From Opitutia bacterium (GTDB lineage: Bacteria > Verrucomicrobiota > Verrucomicrobiia > Opitutales > UBA953), in the NCBI GenBank assembly GCA_947453335.1, contig CANGFP010000002.1, positions 186,001 through 250,000 on the forward strand: DNA of 64,000 nt, read 5' to 3'. The stretch's first letter is position 1. Each line of letters opens with the position of its first letter. The notes below the pieces were generated by a model. The model did not search any database. It was given only the letters and a program-made list of their open reading frames with translations, and was not told the DNA's origin. Of this stretch, positions 7,822-15,422 are shown piece after piece. The position numbers and the translations under genes are program-made.

Positions 7822-8610
7822 ATGGCCTCCGACACGCACACCCCCGGCAGCACGCGCATCCGCATCCGGATCAAGGGCCCTGACTTCCGTCTCGCCGACC
7901 AGGCCGCCGCCGAGGTGACGCACAGCGTCACCGCCACCGGCGTCCGCGTCCTCGGTCCGCTGCCCCTGCCGTCCAGCGTCGAAGCCCTCCGCGCCTCGGC
8001 CTCCTACGACGAACTGCGCTGCCACCATCGCCTGCTCGAGGTGATCGAATCCAAGCCGCAGACGATCGACGCCCTCCGCCGCCTCAACCTGCCCGCCGGC
8101 ATCGAGATCGCCGTGGTCGCCCCGGACGAGCCCGCCGAACCCTCCGCCCCGGAACCCGGCGCCGCCCCGGCCAAGCGCAACCGCCGCCGCGACAACCGCG
8201 TCGCCGCGATGCAGTTCCTCTACTCCTGGGAGACGCAGCGCCAAGGCGACCTTGTCACGGCCCTCTACGACTTCTTCTCCGAGCAGGCGCACGACCGCGA
8301 ATACTACGCCTTCGCCGAGGAGCTGATCCACGGCGTGCTCCGCGACCTGGCGCTCATCGACGAGGTCGTCGTGCGCTTCGCCCAGAACTGGGCCTTCGAA
8401 CGCGTGGCCAAGGTCGACCTCGCCACGCTGCGCCTCGCGATCTTCGAGCTGATGCGCCGGACGGACATCCCGCCCGTCGTCACCATCAACGAGGCCATCG
8501 ACATCGCCAAGGTCTTCTCGACCGAGGAGTCCAAGCGTTTCGTCAACGGCATCCTCGACCGCTACAAGGCCACGCTGGGGCGCGACCCCCGCAAGGCGGA
8601 AGGGGCCTGA
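7822..8610 (+). CDS. nusB: NusE(S10-like)-NusB fusion, transcription antitermination factor
   Basis: 262 aa, nearly twice the usual NusB length. Residues about 11-99 look like ribosomal protein S10: TRIRIRIKGPDFRLADQAAA, GVRVLGPLPLP, RLLEVIESKPQTIDAL and RLNLPAGIEI align with E. coli [47 protein letters not shown] and RLDLAAGVDV. The loop after PLP is about nine residues shorter and lacks the SPHVNKDAR core that S10 uses in the 30S subunit. After a Pro/Glu/Ala linker (about 100-118), residues 119-253 are a full NusB: AAMQFLYSWE, VDLATLRLAIFELMRRTDIP, TINEAIDIAK, RFVNGILD. S10 is NusE, NusB's partner at boxA RNA, so the fusion probably encodes the heterodimer as one chain. ftsY follows after 4 bases. 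Confidence 0.93.
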   Translation: MASDTHTPGSTRIRIRIKGPDFRLADQAAAEVTHSVTATGVRVLGPLPLPSSVEALRASASYDELRCHHRLLEVIESKPQTIDALRRLNLPAGIEIAVVAPDEPAEPSAPEPGAAPAKRNRRRDNRVAAMQFLYSWETQRQGDLVTALYDFFSEQAHDREYYAFAEELIHGVLRDLALIDEVVVRFAQNWAFERVAKVDLATLRLAIFELMRRTDIPPVVTINEAIDIAKVFSTEESKRFVNGILDRYKATLGRDPRKAEGA

Positions 8611-8614
8611 AGCC

Positions 8615-9523
8615 ATGGCGGGCGGTTTCTTCGAGAGGCTGAAGGCGGGCTTGAGCCGGACCGCGGACGCGGTGGCCAACCTGCTCGCGCGGCCGATGGA
8701 CGACGCGGCCGCCGAAGAGCTGCGCGAACGCCTGATCCTCGGCGACTTCGGCCCGGCCACGGCCGACGAGGCCGTCGCCGCCGCCAAGGCGGCCTGGAAG
8801 TCCGACGCCGGCCTGCGCAAGGCGGGCCCGGCCGAGGCGGCCGCCGCCGTCCTGGAGAAGGCCCTCGGCGCCAGCGGCCCGTGGAGCTTGCCGGCCGACC
8901 GGTCGCCGACGGTGATCATGCTGCTCGGCGTCAACGGCGCCGGCAAGACGACGACGGCCGCCAAGCTCGTCGCCCTTTGGCAGGGACAAGGCCGACGCGG
9001 CCTGCTCGGGGCGTGCGACACCTTCCGCGCCGCCGCCGGCGAACAGCTCTCCACCTGGGCCGGTCGTCTCGGCACCGAGGTCGTCGGGGGAGCCGCCGGC
9101 GCCGATCCGGCCGCGGTCGCGTTCGACGCGGTCAAGGCCGCCGCCGCGCGCGGCGCCGACTTCGCCATCCTCGACACGGCGGGTCGCCTCCACACGAAGG
9201 CCCACCTGCTCGAGGAGCTCCGCAAGGTCGTCCGCGTCGTCAACAAGGCGTTGCCCGAGGCCCCGCACGAGAAGTGGCTCGTCGTGGATGGCTCGCTCGG
9301 CGCGAACTCGCTCGAGCAGGCCAAGGTCTTCCATGAGGCCGTCGGTCTCACCGGCCTCATCGTGACGAAGCTCGACGGCTCGGCCCGCGGCGGCGCCTTG
9401 GTCGCGATCGTCCGCGAGCTCGGGGTGCCCGTCCGCTTCATCGGCGTCGGCGAGCGGCCCGAAGACCTGCAGCCCTTCGACAAACGGGCCTATGCCCGCT
9501 CGGTGGTCGGCCTGGGCGAGTGA
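8615..9523 (+). CDS. ftsY: signal recognition particle receptor FtsY
   Basis: SRP-type GTPase that receives ribosome-nascent chain-SRP complexes at the membrane. The 302-aa protein is essentially the NG core: an N-terminal helical bundle (residues 1-85), then G1 GVNGAGKTTTAAKLV, the insertion-box DTFRAAAGEQL, G3 DTAGRLHTK, G4 TKLDGSARGG and the closing FIGVGERPEDLQPF. The long acidic A domain of E. coli FtsY is missing, as in many bacteria. The start is 4 bases after the nusB stop, in the same operon. Confidence 0.95.
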   Translation: MAGGFFERLKAGLSRTADAVANLLARPMDDAAAEELRERLILGDFGPATADEAVAAAKAAWKSDAGLRKAGPAEAAAAVLEKALGASGPWSLPADRSPTVIMLLGVNGAGKTTTAAKLVALWQGQGRRGLLGACDTFRAAAGEQLSTWAGRLGTEVVGGAAGADPAAVAFDAVKAAAARGADFAILDTAGRLHTKAHLLEELRKVVRVVNKALPEAPHEKWLVVDGSLGANSLEQAKVFHEAVGLTGLIVTKLDGSARGGALVAIVRELGVPVRFIGVGERPEDLQPFDKRAYARSVVGLGE

Positions 9524-9530
9524 GGGAGGC

Positions 9531-9559
9531 TTGCCACCCCGCGGCCCGGCCGTCAGGGT
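9531..9559 (+). promoter_or_regulatory. candidate leaderless promoter of aroB
   Basis: TTGCCA (9531-9536), 17-nt spacer, CAGGGT (9554-9559), then GGCCGC and ATG 9566. It begins 7 bases after the ftsY stop. Confidence 0.5.
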
Positions 9560-9565
9560 GGCCGC

Positions 9566-10663
9566 ATGTCGGCTGAAAGCGTCACAGTGGAACTCGGTTC
9601 GCGCGCCTATCCGGTCCGGATCGGCGCCGGCGTCCTGGCCGAAGCCTTGGCCGCCGCCGACCAACGCCTCGCCCGCGGCGCGCGCTGCGTGGCGGTGACC
9701 TCGCCGGCGATCGCGGCCGCCCGGCCCGACCTCGTCCAGGCCCTGCGCCAGCGCCTGCCGGTCTACGTGACGTCGACCGACGGCGAGAAGGCGAAGTCCG
9801 CCGAGGAGCTTGCGCGCGTCTGGGATTTCCTCGCGGAGCACCGCGTGGCCCGCGACGGCGCGCTCTTCGCGGTCGGCGGCGGCGTGGTCGGCGACCTCGC
9901 CGGCTTCGCGGCGGCCTCCTACCAGCGGGGCGTCGATTTCTACCAGGTACCGACGACTCTGCTGGCGATGGTCGACAGTTCCGTCGGCGGGAAGACCGGC
10001 ATCAACCTCGCCGCGGGCAAGAACCTCGTCGGCAACTTCCACCAACCGACGGCGGTCTTCGCCGACACCTCGCTCCTGTCCACGCTGCCGGCCCGCGAGT
10101 TCGCCGCCGGCATGGCCGAGGTCATCAAGCACGGCCTCATCGCCGACCGCGCGCTCTTCGCCCAGCTGCAGGCCCATGCGCCCTTGGCCTGGGACCACCC
10201 GCTGCTCCCGCGCGTCATCCGCCGTTGCGTCGAGATCAAGGCCGCCGTCGTCGCGGGCGACGAACGCGAGACGAGCGCCCAAGGCGGCCGCGCGCTCCTC
10301 AACCTCGGCCACACGTTCGGCCATGCCGTCGAAGCCATCGCCGGCTACGGGACCTACCTGCACGGCGAAGCCGTCGCCATCGGCCTCGTGATGGCCGCCC
10401 GCCTTTCCGCCGAGCTCGGCCGCTGCACCGCGGACGACGCCGCGGCGGTCGCGCGCACCCTGACCGCGCACCGCCTGCCGACGGAGCTCCGCTCGCCCCT
10501 GCCGCTCGACCGCATGCTCGACGCGATGCGCCGCGACAAGAAGGTCCGCGGCGGCAAGCTCCGCTTCGTCCTGCAGGAAGGCATCGGCGCGGCCAGCACC
10601 TCCGACGACGTCCCGGAAGAGGCCGCCATCCGCGCGCTCCTCGCCGGGGGCGCGGTGCGCTGA
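9566..10663 (+). CDS. aroB: 3-dehydroquinate synthase
   Basis: AroB converts DAHP to 3-dehydroquinate, the second shikimate step, using NAD and a divalent metal. The 365-aa protein has DGEKAKSAEE, the NAD-binding GGGVVGDLAGFAAASYQRG, VPTTLLAMVDSSVGGKTGIN, EVIKHGLI, and metal-binding LLNLGHTFGHAVE and LHGEAVAIG. The end carries DKKVRGGKLRFVL. It converges on the small lipoprotein gene with only 3 bases between stops. Confidence 0.96.
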   Translation: MSAESVTVELGSRAYPVRIGAGVLAEALAAADQRLARGARCVAVTSPAIAAARPDLVQALRQRLPVYVTSTDGEKAKSAEELARVWDFLAEHRVARDGALFAVGGGVVGDLAGFAAASYQRGVDFYQVPTTLLAMVDSSVGGKTGINLAAGKNLVGNFHQPTAVFADTSLLSTLPAREFAAGMAEVIKHGLIADRALFAQLQAHAPLAWDHPLLPRVIRRCVEIKAAVVAGDERETSAQGGRALLNLGHTFGHAVEAIAGYGTYLHGEAVAIGLVMAARLSAELGRCTADDAAAVARTLTAHRLPTELRSPLPLDRMLDAMRRDKKVRGGKLRFVLQEGIGAASTSDDVPEEAAIRALLAGGAVR

Positions 10664-10666
10664 GGT

Positions 10667-10897
10667 TCAGGGGCGCGGACCGACCGCCGGCTGGACCGCG
10701 CGCCAATCGCCGTCGCGCCGGCGTTGGTCGTTCTTCTCGTTCGCGGCCTTCACGCGTTCCTCCAGCGTGCCTTCCTTCGGGGCTTCGCCCGCCAAGGCGG
10801 CCGCGGCCGGGGACTTCTCCGCGACGAACGACGGGTCGTCCTTCGGGATCGCGCACCCGCCCAAGGCGAGCGCCGCGCAGAAGAGCAGCGTCCTCAT
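10667..10897 (-). CDS. small lipoprotein of unknown function
   Basis: 76 aa. The N terminus MRTLLFCAALALGGCAIP has a hydrophobic core and a lipobox (LGGC) at residues 12-15, predicting lipid attachment at Cys15. The mature part is a short, charged, Lys/Arg/Glu-rich segment (LEERVKAANEKNDQ) that would be helical. The start codon overlaps the stop of the upstream mutase gene (ATGA), so it is translated with it. No named family recognised; Ala at +2 suggests outer-membrane sorting by the usual rule. Confidence 0.7.
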   Translation of the reverse strand: MRTLLFCAALALGGCAIPKDDPSFVAEKSPAAAALAGEAPKEGTLEERVKAANEKNDQRRRDGDWRAVQPAVGPRP

Positions 10898-12828
10898 CGG
10901 GCCTGGGCGCGCTTGCGCGCGTCGGTCTCGAGCCAGCCGCGAAGGGCGAGGGCCGCCTTGCGGGCGCGTTCGCGCGCGGCGTCCAAGGCGTCGGCGTCCT
11001 CGGCCTTGGCCGAGGCGAACGAGTAGAACTTCACCTTCGGCTCGGTGCCGGAGGCGCGGACGGCGAGACGGCGGCCATCGGCGAGGTCGGCGACGATGAA
11101 CTCCTCCTTCGGCACGCGTTCGCCTTCGGCGTCGAGGACCTCGTCACGTTCGTAGTCGGTGACGCGGACGACCTTGGCGCCGTCGATCTCCTTCGGCGGC
11201 TGGGCGCGCCACGTCGACACGATGCGGCGGATGGCCGCGGCGCCCTCGGCTCCTTCGAAGGACAGGTTGAGCAGGTCCTCGTGGTGCGCGCCATGGACGA
11301 GGTGCAGCGCATCGAGGGCGTCGAGCAGCGTGCGGCCGCGCGAGCGCAGCACGGCCGCGAACTCGCAGAGCATCACCACCGTGGCGTTGGCGTCCTTGTC
11401 GCGGACGGCGTCGTCGGCGAGGTAGCCGTAGCTCTCCTCGGCGCCGAGCAGGAAGAGCGACGAATGGCGGAGCGCCAAGGGCGCGCGGCGGCGCAACGGC
11501 AAGGCGGGCGCGTCCGCGCCGGCAGCGGCGGCGAGCCTGCGGGACCACCGGTCGAGCTTCCGGGCGATCCACTTGAAGCCCACGAGCGTCTCGACGCAGC
11601 GCACGCCGTGGCGGGCGCAGATCGCGGACACGAGCGGGGTCGTCACGAGGGACTTCACGACGACCGCGGCCTCGGAACCGGCGGCCGGGAGCACCCCGGC
11701 GTCCTTCAGGGCGGAGAGGCGGAACTCGGTGAGCAGGGCCGCGACCTCGTTGCCGGAGAGCAGGCGGTAGCCGCCCGTCGGCAACGGGCAGGCCGCGCCG
11801 ACGCGGTCGGAATCCGGGTCCGTCGCCAGGACGAGGTCGGCGGAGATCTCCGCGGCGTGCTGGAGCGCGAGGGCGAAGGCCGCCGGGCTTTCCGGATTGG
11901 GCGAAGGCACCGTCGGGAAACGGCCGTCGTGGTCGCGCTGTTCCTCGACGACATGGGGATCCAAGCCGACGCGGCGCAAGGCCGGCACGACCATGACGTC
12001 GCCCGTGCCGTGGAGGTTCGTGTAGACGACCTTCGGGGCGTGGCGGGAAAGGATGTCCGGATCGAGCACCAAGGCCGTCAGGCGGGCGAGGTACGCCTCC
12101 TCCGCGGCGGCGGGCACGGCCTGCACGCCCGCGAGGTCCTTCTCGAGATACGGTTCGACGTCGGCCAGGCCGATGGCGCCCACGTGCGCGACGATCGCGG
12201 CGTCGTCGGGCGGCGTCACCTGACCACCGTCGGCGAGGCAGCACTTGAAGCCGTTGTCGTGCGAAGGATTGTGGCTCGCCGTGATGACGACGCCGGCGTG
12301 GGCGCCGAGGTGGCGCACCGTGAAGCTCAGCTGAGGAGTCGAGCGCGCCCCGGCGAACAGGTAGGCCTCCCCGCCGAGACGGACCCAGGCCGAAGCCAGC
12401 AGCTCGGCGAAGTGGCGGGAGAAGTGGCGGACGTCATGGGCCACGACGAGCCGCGGCGCCGGCGTCTTGGCGGAAACCTGCCGCCAGAGCCCCAAACCGG
12501 CCCGGAGGACGTTGAAGTCGTTGAGGCAGGCCGAGCCGACGGCGGCGCGGACCGGGAGCCCGGCGGCGTCCAGCTCGTTGGCGGCGCTGACGCGACCGAC
12601 GGTCCGTCCGCGCATCCCGCCCGTGCCGAAGGCGATGCCCTTGTAGAAGCGGTCCTCGAGCTCGGCCCAAGCGCCCTGGGCCGCGAGATCGGCCAGGGCC
12701 TCGACGGCGGCCGGGGGGAGAGCCCCCGATTCCAACCAGGCCGAGGCGTTGGTCAGGGCGGCGGCGGAAAGCTGGCCCTTGGATTTGGCCGCCTTGAGGG
12801 CGGCAAGGACGGAGGCGGTGGCGCTCAT
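10894..12828 (-). CDS. phosphoglucomutase/phosphomannomutase (alpha-D-phosphohexomutase)
   Basis: Interconverts hexose 1- and 6-phosphates. The 644-aa size and layout fit the long PGM2/Sll-type mutases. Visible landmarks in order: FGTGGMRGRTVGR, the catalytic phosphoserine loop VITASHNPSHDNGFK, the metal loop ATDPDSDRVG, the sugar-binding LGAEESYG, and the phosphate-binding RASGTEPKVKFY. The ORF track starts 16 codons upstream; ATG 12828 (MSATASVLAALKAAK) is chosen because it follows a promoter-like pair at short distance. Glucose versus mannose specificity cannot be decided from sequence alone. It overlaps the lipoprotein gene by 4 bases. Confidence 0.9.
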   Translation of the reverse strand: MSATASVLAALKAAKSKGQLSAAALTNASAWLESGALPPAAVEALADLAAQGAWAELEDRFYKGIAFGTGGMRGRTVGRVSAANELDAAGLPVRAAVGSACLNDFNVLRAGLGLWRQVSAKTPAPRLVVAHDVRHFSRHFAELLASAWVRLGGEAYLFAGARSTPQLSFTVRHLGAHAGVVITASHNPSHDNGFKCCLADGGQVTPPDDAAIVAHVGAIGLADVEPYLEKDLAGVQAVPAAAEEAYLARLTALVLDPDILSRHAPKVVYTNLHGTGDVMVVPALRRVGLDPHVVEEQRDHDGRFPTVPSPNPESPAAFALALQHAAEISADLVLATDPDSDRVGAACPLPTGGYRLLSGNEVAALLTEFRLSALKDAGVLPAAGSEAAVVVKSLVTTPLVSAICARHGVRCVETLVGFKWIARKLDRWSRRLAAAAGADAPALPLRRRAPLALRHSSLFLLGAEESYGYLADDAVRDKDANATVVMLCEFAAVLRSRGRTLLDALDALHLVHGAHHEDLLNLSFEGAEGAAAIRRIVSTWRAQPPKEIDGAKVVRVTDYERDEVLDAEGERVPKEEFIVADLADGRRLAVRASGTEPKVKFYSFASAKAEDADALDAARERARKAALALRGWLETDARKRAQAR

Positions 12829-12836
12829 GAGCCCCG

Positions 12837-12865
12837 GAGTGTTGGGGTCTGGCGAACCGGCACAA
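12837..12865 (-). promoter_or_regulatory. candidate leaderless promoter of the mutase-lipoprotein pair
   Basis: Minus strand TTGTGC, 17 nt, ACACTC, then 8 nt to ATG 12828. It is divergent from the next promoter, in a 101-base intergenic region. Confidence 0.42.
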
Positions 12866-12892
12866 GCCCGGAGCACGGGGGGGAGGCGGGGG

Positions 12893-12921
12893 TTGACACT
12901 GGGCGGACGTTGGCAAGGGTT
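12893..12921 (+). promoter_or_regulatory. candidate promoter of the YfgM-Gld operon
   Basis: Consensus TTGACA (12893-12898), 17 nt, AGGGTT (12916-12921), then 8 bases to ATG 12930. The GGGTT-G-AACCC inverted repeat (12917-12927) overlaps the -10. Confidence 0.52.
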
Positions 12922-12929
12922 GAACCCCC

Positions 12930-13661
12930 ATGGCCGAAGACAGCTCCCAGAAGCGTCCCCCCAGCGACGACGACCGCAACTTGGTGGTCGTAGACGAAGA
13001 TTTCGCGAACGCCGATGCGGAAGACCGCCTCTGGCTCTTCTGGGAACGCAACAAGTCCTTGATCGTCCGCGGAACCACGGTGGTCGTCCTCGCCATCATC
13101 GCCGCCATCGGCTTCCACTTCTGGAAGGAAGCCCAGCGCGAAGAGCTCGGCCAGGCCTACGTCGCTTGCCAGGACGAAGCCGCCCGCCGCGCCTTCGCCG
13201 CCGCCCATCCCGGCGAACCCCTTGCCGCCGTCGCCTTGCTTGAAGTCGCCGACGACCTCCGCAAGGCCAACAAGCTCGAAGAGGCCGCCAAGGCCTATGA
13301 CGCCGCCGGCAAGGCCGCGTCGGGCGACACCAAGGCCGGCAAGGCCGTCGCCGTCCGCGCCCGCCTCTACGCCGCCCTGTCCCGCCAGGAACTCGGCCAG
13401 CCCGACGCCGAAGCCGGCATCGTCGCCGTCGCCGAGGACAATTCCGCGCCGGACACCCTGCGTGGCTACGCGATGTACGTGCTCGCCAACCTCGCCCTGA
13501 CGAAGGGAGACAGCGCGGCCGCCGCCAAGTGGGTCAACCTCATGGACAAGCGCCTCAAGCCCAACCATGTCTGGGCTTCGGACAAGAGCTGGCTCGTCCG
13601 CTCCGAACCCTCGTTGCTCACCCCCGTGGGCGCGACCCCCGCGACCCCCGCGGGCAAGTAA
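12930..13661 (+). CDS. YfgM-like membrane-anchored TPR protein
   Basis: 243 aa. A charged cytoplasmic N terminus (DDDRNLVVVDEDF, residues 14-26) precedes a single transmembrane helix (IVRGTTVVVLAIIAAIGFHF). A periplasmic Ala-rich helical repeat region follows, with YVACQDEAARRAF, LEEAAKAYDAAGKAA and LRGYAMYVLANLALTKGD. This resembles YfgM/TPR_21 proteins that associate with the Sec translocon and chaperone exported proteins. The C-terminal tail ends in TPATPAGK, like other exported proteins in the window. It is the first gene of a run leading into the ABC system, 6 bases away. The family assignment is by architecture, so moderate. Confidence 0.65.
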   Translation: MAEDSSQKRPPSDDDRNLVVVDEDFANADAEDRLWLFWERNKSLIVRGTTVVVLAIIAAIGFHFWKEAQREELGQAYVACQDEAARRAFAAAHPGEPLAAVALLEVADDLRKANKLEEAAKAYDAAGKAASGDTKAGKAVAVRARLYAALSRQELGQPDAEAGIVAVAEDNSAPDTLRGYAMYVLANLALTKGDSAAAAKWVNLMDKRLKPNHVWASDKSWLVRSEPSLLTPVGATPATPAGK

Positions 13662-13667
13662 GGCCTG

Positions 13668-14657
13668 ATGTCCGACGCCGCGCCGCAGCCGGAGGCCGCC
13701 GTGGCGGCCGAACGCCTGACCAAGCGGTACGGTTCCCTCACGGCCATCGAAGACCTCACGTTCTCCGTCGCTCCCGGAGAGGTCGTCGGCTTCCTCGGCC
13801 CCAACGGCGCCGGGAAGTCGACCACGATGCGGATCCTCTCCGGCACGATGGCCGGCACGTCGGGCCGGGCTTCGATCTGGGGCGTCTCCGTCGCGCTGCA
13901 TCCCGCCGAAGCGAAGCGCCACATGGCGTACATGCCGGAGAACAACCCGCTCCCCGAAGACCTCCGCGTCGAGGAATACCTCCGCCTCCGCGCGCGGCTC
14001 AAGGACGTCGCCCCGGACCAGGTCGATGCGCGCGTGGCCAAGGTCATGGAGGATTGCGACCTCGTGCGGCGAGCCTCCGGTCGCCTGATCGGCCAGCTTT
14101 CGAAGGGCTTCCGCCAGCGCGTCGGCATCGCGGACGCCATCCTCGCGCAACCTAAGGTGGTGATCCTCGACGAGCCGACGATCGGCCTCGACCCGCACCA
14201 GATCCTCGGCATCCGCGACCTCATCCGTTCCCTGCGCGGGCGGATGGCCGTTCTCATCTCCAGCCACATCCTGCACGAGGTCGAGCAGGTGTGCGACAAG
14301 GTCGTCATCATCAACCGCGGCCGCCTCGTAGCCCAAGGCCGCACCGACGACCTGCGCCGCGAGCTCCTGCCGCACGTCGGCTTCACCGTCGTCGCCAAGG
14401 CCGCCCCGTCCGAGCTGGCCGCGCTCTGCGCCGCGTCCGACCCCGCCGCCGAGGTCGACGCCGGGACGCCCGTCGACGGCGGCTGGACCCGCTACCGGGT
14501 CACCCTGCCGGCCGGGTCGCCCGCGCGCGAGACGCTCGCCGCCGGGCTCATGCGGGCCGGCCTGCCGCTCCGCGAGATCGCCGAGGAACGCTACGGCCTC
14601 GAGGACATCTTCCTCGCCGCCACCCGCCGCAGCCCGGCGGACGGACGCCGCCCCTGA
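13668..14657 (+). CDS. ABC transporter ATP-binding protein, GldA-like
   Basis: 329 aa. Walker A GPNGAGKST near residue 45, signature QLSKGFRQRVGIADA, Walker B VVILDEPTIGLDP and switch ISSHILHEVEQ are intact. The C-terminal extension of about 90 residues after the ATPase core is typical of GldA/NatA-type exporters. It is followed by a permease and a GldG-like auxiliary protein, the GldAFG arrangement. In Bacteroidota those genes are tied to gliding, but in other phyla the set is widespread without gliding and its substrate is unknown. Spacing to the permease is 2 bases. Confidence 0.88.
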   Translation: MSDAAPQPEAAVAAERLTKRYGSLTAIEDLTFSVAPGEVVGFLGPNGAGKSTTMRILSGTMAGTSGRASIWGVSVALHPAEAKRHMAYMPENNPLPEDLRVEEYLRLRARLKDVAPDQVDARVAKVMEDCDLVRRASGRLIGQLSKGFRQRVGIADAILAQPKVVILDEPTIGLDPHQILGIRDLIRSLRGRMAVLISSHILHEVEQVCDKVVIINRGRLVAQGRTDDLRRELLPHVGFTVVAKAAPSELAALCAASDPAAEVDAGTPVDGGWTRYRVTLPAGSPARETLAAGLMRAGLPLREIAEERYGLEDIFLAATRRSPADGRRP

Positions 14658-14659
14658 CC

Positions 14660-15421
14660 ATGCGCCATTTCCGCACGCTGCTCGCGCACGAACTGCGCTC
14701 CGCCCTGCTCTCCGGCAACACCTGGGCGTCGGCCGCGCTGTTCCTCGCCCTGATGGGCGGCATCCATTTCTTCGCGCTCCTCGAATGCAGCCGCGCGCCG
14801 CAGCCCTGGACGCCCGTCGAGGCGACGTTCCGCCTCTTCTGGCTGCCGCTCCTCTGCGTGCTCCCGCTGCTCACGATGCGCAGCTTCGCCGAGGAACGCC
14901 GCAGCGGCACGCTCTCGGCGCTCCTCACCACGCCGGCGAGCACCGCCGCCATCGTGTGGGCGAAGTTCCTCGCCGCCTGGCTGACCTGGGCGGCCTTCTG
15001 GTGCGCGTTCCTCGCGTTCCCGTGGATCGTGCAGGCGCGTCTCGGCACGGCGGGCGACCAGCGCCTCGGCGACCCCGCGACGCTCTTCGGCGGCCTCTGC
15101 TTCGTGCTCGTCAGCGGGCTGCTGCACGTCGCCTTGGGCATCCTCTGCAGCTGCCTCACGCGCAGCGCGGCGCTCGCGGCGCTGCTGACCTTCATCTGCC
15201 TGCTCGGCCTCACCGCGATCGGCGGCGCGATGGAATCGCTCCCGATCGAAAGCTGGTCGTGGCTCGGTTGGCTCCGCGAACCCGCCGCGCACCTGCGCAC
15301 CTTCGGCCACCTGCAGGATTTCGCGGGCGGGATCCTCGACTCCCGACCCCTCGTGCTGTACGTCACCGGGATGATGCTCGCGCTCGGGCTGTCCGTCCTC
15401 GCCGTGGAGGGCCAGGAATAG
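14660..15421 (+). CDS. ABC transporter permease, GldF-like
   Basis: 253 aa with about six hydrophobic segments. It opens MRHFRTLLAHELRSALLSGN, has the ABC-2 motif MRSFAEERRSGTLSALLTTP typical of GldF/YhaP-like permeases, and ends in a hydrophobic helix. The ORF track extends far upstream in this frame; ATG 14660 directly follows the ATPase stop and matches the family start. It would pair with the preceding ATPase and the following GldG-like protein. Confidence 0.87.
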   Translation: MRHFRTLLAHELRSALLSGNTWASAALFLALMGGIHFFALLECSRAPQPWTPVEATFRLFWLPLLCVLPLLTMRSFAEERRSGTLSALLTTPASTAAIVWAKFLAAWLTWAAFWCAFLAFPWIVQARLGTAGDQRLGDPATLFGGLCFVLVSGLLHVALGILCSCLTRSAALAALLTFICLLGLTAIGGAMESLPIESWSWLGWLREPAAHLRTFGHLQDFAGGILDSRPLVLYVTGMMLALGLSVLAVEGQE

Positions 15422-15422
15422 C

